Shown in pieces: positions 8,656 to 10,000 of a DNA stretch of 10,000 nucleotides. The position numbers were made by a program, and so were the translations under genes. Origin of the DNA: Glandiceps talaboti (lineage: Eukaryota > Hemichordata > Enteropneusta > Spengelidae). The notes below the pieces were generated by a model. It was given only the letters and a program-made list of their open reading frames with translations. It made no database searches and was not told where the DNA came from. Positions within the stretch are counted from its first letter, which is position 1, and every line of letters starts with the position of its first letter. The stretch is from the NCBI RefSeq assembly GCF_964340395.1, contig NC_135569.1:5084040-5094039 (forward strand), given 5' to 3'.

Positions 8656-10000
8656 CTATGGATTCAAAAATTAAGAAAGTTTCAGTGGAAGTTAAGTTAC
8701 AAGATTCTTTACACTAATTGTCCGTTATTCCGCATGAGGTCACCACGGGTAATTTCTGATCTCTGCACATTTTGCCAATGATACAACTCTAGAACACCTT
8801 TTTGAGCGTTGTGAAAGAGTTTGAATTATCTGAGTTTCTTTGACTTACTTGGTACGGTCATAATGGCAAATGGTCCTGATGGTTTGTTATGAATATGACA
8901 TATTTTATTTGGTGACAGAGAATTCGCATCATTAGTTAAATATGCTATAATTATAGTAAAAAGGGTGGTTTATGACAACAAGATAAATGACTACGTGCGA
9001 TCATTTAATGAGATTAAGTAGAATAAATATTCATATGGTGAAAATCCCAGAACATTATATATAGACCAACAAAGTGAACGTCTTCAATGAAAAGTGGGAA
9101 AATTTTAATCGATAATAATTAATGTTTTGCAGTATTTTCACTTGTATGTTTTGAAAGAGGCATCAAAAACATGAAGATTATGTTGTACAATTTATGACAT
9201 TTGCTAAGAAAATAAAACCAGATTGATCAGAAGGTGTTATTTAACAAACTTTTATAATTATATTTGATAACGCAGTCTCCATTTTGGATCTTGCAGTCGC
9301 CATCTTTGATGCGTCACTGTCACTAACTGGAGCTATTCTGGGACATACATATTTTAGTAACAAAATAATCAGCCTACCGGCCACATGTGGACAAGACATG
9401 GAAGTACCACTTTTACTAGTGGAACCATTTGGATCGGTGTTGTCACAGCTTATAATGTTTGACCCAGGTGCCCAGATATCTTGACACACTCCATAGTTGG
9501 AGAAAGAAGACCTGGCGTCATTTATATCTGTTGATCCTACGGAAATGGTCTACAAGACAGAGGTGAATTAGCAGATTAATATAAATCAAAATTCGCGAGT
9601 TAATCAGGTTAAAAAAATTGACGACTAAGTTTACTGCAGCCTTAGTGTAAAAACTACGAATAAAATAATAACCAGAAACGCAACCCTTCTGTGAGTATAG
9701 GTTACCTTATATCAACATGTCATAGTAATATATAGTTTTCGTTTGTGTCTGTCTTTCAAGTTGTCATAACTCGTCCAACTGCCAAAACTAACTTATTCCC
9801 TTACCCTGCGATTTCTTTGTGGTGATTTATTGCAAGCATCGGCGTTATCGTTACTTGATGATGTGACGACGGTGAAACCTCTGTCAATGGCATAATCAGC
9901 AGCATCATCAACAACTTGAGAGTTGACAAAGCTAAGAGACATGGAGTATGCTCCAGGCTTTGGACCAGTGTCAGCAATCACTTCCATGGCTGAAATCACG
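8504..10000 (-). CDS. Subtilisin/proteinase K-like serine protease (S8), three 3' exons, 5' partial
   Basis: Assembled by hand from exons 10000-9805, 9549-9378 and 8655-8504; the gene runs off the window, so signal peptide, propeptide and the Asp and His active-site regions are not visible. Family landmarks in order: VISAMEVIA with a SMSLSF strand, NDNADAC holding the oxyanion-hole Asn, SVGSTDINDARSSFSNYG, DIWAPGSNI, the catalytic-serine motif GTSMSCPHVAG, then VAAIKLAINPDATPAEIKE and a C-terminus PNLMLYSSQI followed by TAA. These match proteinase K-type secreted subtilases step by step across both exon joins, which keep the frame (phase 0, then phase 1 splitting the Gly of HVAG). Odd points: the usual SLGG is SLSF, and the usual AAGN before the oxyanion Asn is SSSN. 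Substrate is unknown. It may be active with altered specificity, or degenerate. Confidence 0.88.
8731..9109 (+). mobile_element. Degenerate non-LTR retrotransposon (LINE) C-terminal remnant
   Basis: Three frames together give the post-reverse-transcriptase region of a LINE ORF2-type protein. They are SDLCTFCQ (ending 8778), then after a shift NDTTLEHLFERCE (from 8777), then from 8899 an ILFGDREF block with KYAIIIVKRVVYDNKIND and YVRSFNEIK, and finally VFNEKWENF (from 9080). A Cys-x2-Cys followed by a His and Cys is the zinc-binding knuckle often seen there. Stops and at least two frameshifts make it non-functional. The remnant lies wholly inside the second visible intron of the minus-strand subtilase, in antisense orientation. 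The clade is uncertain (L1/Tx1-like is my impression). A KLQ stretch at about 8694 may be a further upstream trace. Confidence 0.75.
9378..9549 (-). other. Subtilase exon with catalytic Ser
   Basis: The acceptor TGTCTTGTAG ends at 9550 and the exon opens with ACC ATT TCC GTA (TISV), joining in phase 0 to the upstream exon across a 255-base intron. It encodes TISVGSTDINDARSSFSNYG and DIWAPGSNI, and ends at GTSMSCPHVA plus one base of Gly, with donor GTAGGC at 9377. The open frame beyond that donor (RLIILLLKY...) is intron read-through. Confidence 0.88.
9805..10000 (-). other. Subtilase exon with oxyanion-hole Asn (5' end outside the window)
   Basis: Frame is set by GTG ATT TCA GCC from base 9999 and runs to AAT CGC AGG, ending at 9805. 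The donor GTAAGG begins at 9804. The exon carries VISAMEVIADTG, SMSLSFVNSQVVDDA, GFTVVTSSSNDNADAC and NKSPQRNRR. The first residues still match the family (compare VISGMEWV-type sequences), so the exon probably continues past the edge, although a TTTCAG lies at about 9995-9990. Confidence 0.85.

Noticed and set aside
8532-8717. Plus-strand 61-codon open frame after a pyrimidine-rich stretch and TTTAG, looking like an exon
   Set aside because: Most of it is antisense to the terminal exon of the minus-strand subtilase, which matches the family's C-terminus and joins in phase to HVAG.
9241-9377. Continuation of the catalytic-Ser exon to its in-frame stop
   Set aside because: Residues after HVAG lose all family likeness exactly at a GTAGGC donor, and the expected VAA helix is found in the exon at 8655-8504.

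Overview
The window looks like nuclear DNA of an invertebrate animal. It is AT-rich, split by introns with good GT/AG borders, full of simple repeats, and carries decayed retrotransposon sequence. A galactose-3-O-sulfotransferase-like gene, a proteinase K-type subtilase and a LINE remnant fit a mollusc, annelid or invertebrate deuterostome. The sequence does not let me choose between these.

Left part (1-2180): two consecutive copies of one long, non-coding, AT-rich repeat. Copy 1 (1 to about 1150) carries about 305 extra bases. Copy 2 (about 1150-2180) starts at an internal point of the unit. A third copy lies at 5371 to about 6680, so the repeat brackets the first gene in direct orientation.

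Middle (2181-5370): a minus-strand exon of the galactose-3-O-sulfotransferase family (4258-3286) with its own stop codon. Its 5' end is a splice acceptor, so the membrane-anchor exon must lie further upstream and was not found. Complementary tetranucleotide arrays lie at 2429-2486 and 4684-4775, on either side of this exon. A 103-bp inverted-repeat hairpin sits right after its stop codon. A SINE-like 3' tail and an (AAC)n tract follow at 4650-5007.

Right-middle (6650-8070): the third repeat copy runs into a plus-strand, frameshifted fragment of the same sulfotransferase family, aligning with the KQPPTT...WEKVK...LARLR part of the intact gene. Then come a G-rich tract, an (AC)n tract and otherwise empty sequence. 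A 350-bp composite microsatellite lies at 8072-8424.

Right end (8504-10000): the last three coding exons of a secreted-type subtilisin/proteinase K-like serine protease on the minus strand, open at the window edge. I assembled them by hand from splice sites and family motifs: 10000-9805, 9549-9378 and 8655-8504. The Asn and Ser of the catalytic machinery are present, but two usually glycine-rich active-site loops are altered. The second intron holds an antisense, frameshifted C-terminal remnant of a non-LTR retrotransposon reverse transcriptase protein.

The two genes show no sign of acting together. The main story is structural: repeat duplication that carries or abuts a broken copy of the neighbouring sulfotransferase gene. 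I see no CRISPR, rRNA or intact tRNA gene.
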